From the NCBI GenBank assembly GCA_937893015.1, contig CALBJX010000121.1, positions 1 to 13,868 of the forward strand: DNA of 13,868 nucleotides, read 5' to 3'. Shown here piece by piece: positions 13,166 through 13,868 of the stretch. The notes under the pieces are model-generated. The model had not been told where the DNA came from and searched no databases. It saw only the letters and a list, made by a program, of their open reading frames with translations. A program made the translations under genes and the position numbers. Each line of letters starts with the position of its first letter. The stretch's first letter is position 1. This stretch comes from an uncultured Verrucomicrobiales bacterium. GTDB lineage: Bacteria > Verrucomicrobiota > Verrucomicrobiia > Verrucomicrobiales > Akkermansiaceae.

Positions 13166-13573
13166 TTACTCGGCAGCGACCATCACCTTGCAGGTGATGG
13201 TTTTGGCGGCGGGCTTGTCGGTTTCCCACACGCGCTTGTATTCCAGCACGATGACGGCTTCTCCCGGCTTCTCCGCCGTGAGAGTCACCTTCGTGGGCGA
13301 GGGTGCGCCGCAGAGGATGACGCCGTCTTCCGCCTTGGTGGGGGCCATCACCTCCGTCTCCACTCGGACGGCATCACCGCTCTTCACCATGGCATTCCAT
13401 GTGTAGCCCGTGGTCGGGTTGCCGTTCAGGATGATGGTGTGCGCCGCGCCGACGGGAAGTGTCACCGCCGTGGTGACCGATTCCGCCGCGCTCTCGGTCG
13501 GCTGCTCGGAGGCTGCTGCCGGCCCGAAGGCCAACGGGGCAAGGAAAAGGGAAGCAAGAATCAGGCTTTTCAT
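13166..13573 (-). CDS. Secreted chagasin-like (I42) cysteine-protease inhibitor
   Basis: The product has 135 residues. A signal peptide is clear: MKSLILASLFLAPLAFGPAAA, then SEQ, with likely cleavage near 21. The mature part is a single Ig-like I42 domain. The first inhibitory loop is intact as NPTTGYTW (52-59). The third loop, usually RPW, reads RVWE (114-117). The second loop, usually GxGG, reads CGAPSP (88-93) and so lacks the glycine pair. It could still inhibit papain-type proteases, from host or self, in the envelope or outside the cell, but the variant loops lower that expectation. I chose ATG 13573 because the longer open frame to 13771 crosses a perfect promoter and hairpins. It heads a two-gene unit with the downstream glycosylase, whose start lies 13 bases beyond the stop. 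Confidence 0.87.
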   Translation of the reverse strand: MKSLILASLFLAPLAFGPAAASEQPTESAAESVTTAVTLPVGAAHTIILNGNPTTGYTWNAMVKSGDAVRVETEVMAPTKAEDGVILCGAPSPTKVTLTAEKPGEAVIVLEYKRVWETDKPAAKTITCKVMVAAE

Positions 13574-13582
13574 GATAGTGGC

Positions 13583-13611
13583 ATTATAGGGCGCCGGGCG
13601 GCGGGTGTCAA
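13583..13611 (-). promoter_or_regulatory. Perfect-consensus sigma70 promoter, predicted leaderless
   Basis: On the minus strand TTGACA (13611-13606), exactly 17 bases, then TATAAT (13588-13583): both hexamers match consensus fully. The ATG at 13573 is only 9 bases beyond the -10 box, so transcription should start about 2-4 bases before the start codon. No room exists for a Shine-Dalgarno site. Confidence 0.85.
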
Positions 13612-13868
13612 GAGGAAGGGCGAAAGTAATGATGGGCGTATTGACCGCCTGTCGTATGCTGCAGGGAACTGAAATTCGTGTGCCCTTCGGGCACCTTAGG
13701 ATGAGGTCGCGGATGATGGGATTGACTCGCTGCCGCCTCACGGCAGCTCGCCCCGCTGCGCGGGGCAACACCTGGCTCTTCGTCTATTTTTGTGGAATGA
13801 AACCGCATCGGTGTCCGAAACACATCGTAGAAAGAAGAGCGAGGTTAGAAAAAACATTGAGCATGGAG
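13612..13868. other. Non-coding stretch with three consecutive hairpins
   Basis: I see no supported gene. Three perfect small hairpins lie close together: GTGCCC-TTC-GGGCAC (13680-13694), GCTGCCG-CCTCA-CGGCAGC (13729-13747) and GCCCCGC-TGC-GCGGGGC (13750-13766). They have no T tracts suited to the inhibitor gene. The first resembles the palindromes at 9689-9744. The last 70 bases are A/G-rich, without a recognisable start. Confidence 0.5.

Overview
The window (13,868 bases) looks like chromosome from a Verrucomicrobiota bacterium, most likely close to Akkermansia. The main pointer is the gene at 10005-10565 (minus), which ends in a PEP-CTERM sorting tail of the style common in that phylum (TPEPATATLSLLALAG followed by an Arg/Lys run). 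GC-rich coding sequence, scarce Shine-Dalgarno motifs and a stand-alone NuoD fit but do not prove this. The placement rests on recalled family knowledge, not a database search.

Positions 1-8414 (minus strand) hold a tight operon for respiratory complex I (NADH:quinone oxidoreductase), in transcription order nuoD-E-F-G-H-I-J-K-L, with nuoL cut by the left edge. Gaps between genes are 9-26 bases. NuoE/F/G form the NADH-oxidising arm (FMN and Fe-S clusters), NuoD/I carry electrons to the quinone site, and NuoH/J/K/L form the membrane arm. nuoA, nuoB and nuoC are not upstream of nuoD. A sigma70-like promoter with a dyad over its -35 box precedes nuoD. NuoH and NuoJ carry extra segments, and NuoG has lost most ligands of cluster N7.

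Positions 8415-11036 form a gene-poor, partly AT-rich stretch. It holds a 45-codon glycine-zipper-like reading frame followed by a clear terminator, an unrecognised acidic 174-residue protein with a possibly leaderless promoter, and a secreted PEP-CTERM protein with its own terminator. Between them lie stretches with many small GC-rich hairpins.

Positions 10873-12311 hold the most unusual unit: six perfectly phased 23-bp direct repeats, each with the invariant core AATCCTGCGG, overlap the promoter of an ATPase gene (AAA_14 plus DUF4143, with a PD-(D/E)XK-like C-terminus). The gene ends at a 174-bp structured element that contains a bidirectional terminator.

Positions 12493-13573 (minus strand) hold a two-gene unit: a secreted chagasin-like (I42) protease inhibitor, driven by a perfect-consensus sigma70 promoter that predicts a leaderless mRNA, and an AlkD-like DNA glycosylase. 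The last 250 bases are non-coding, with three consecutive hairpins.
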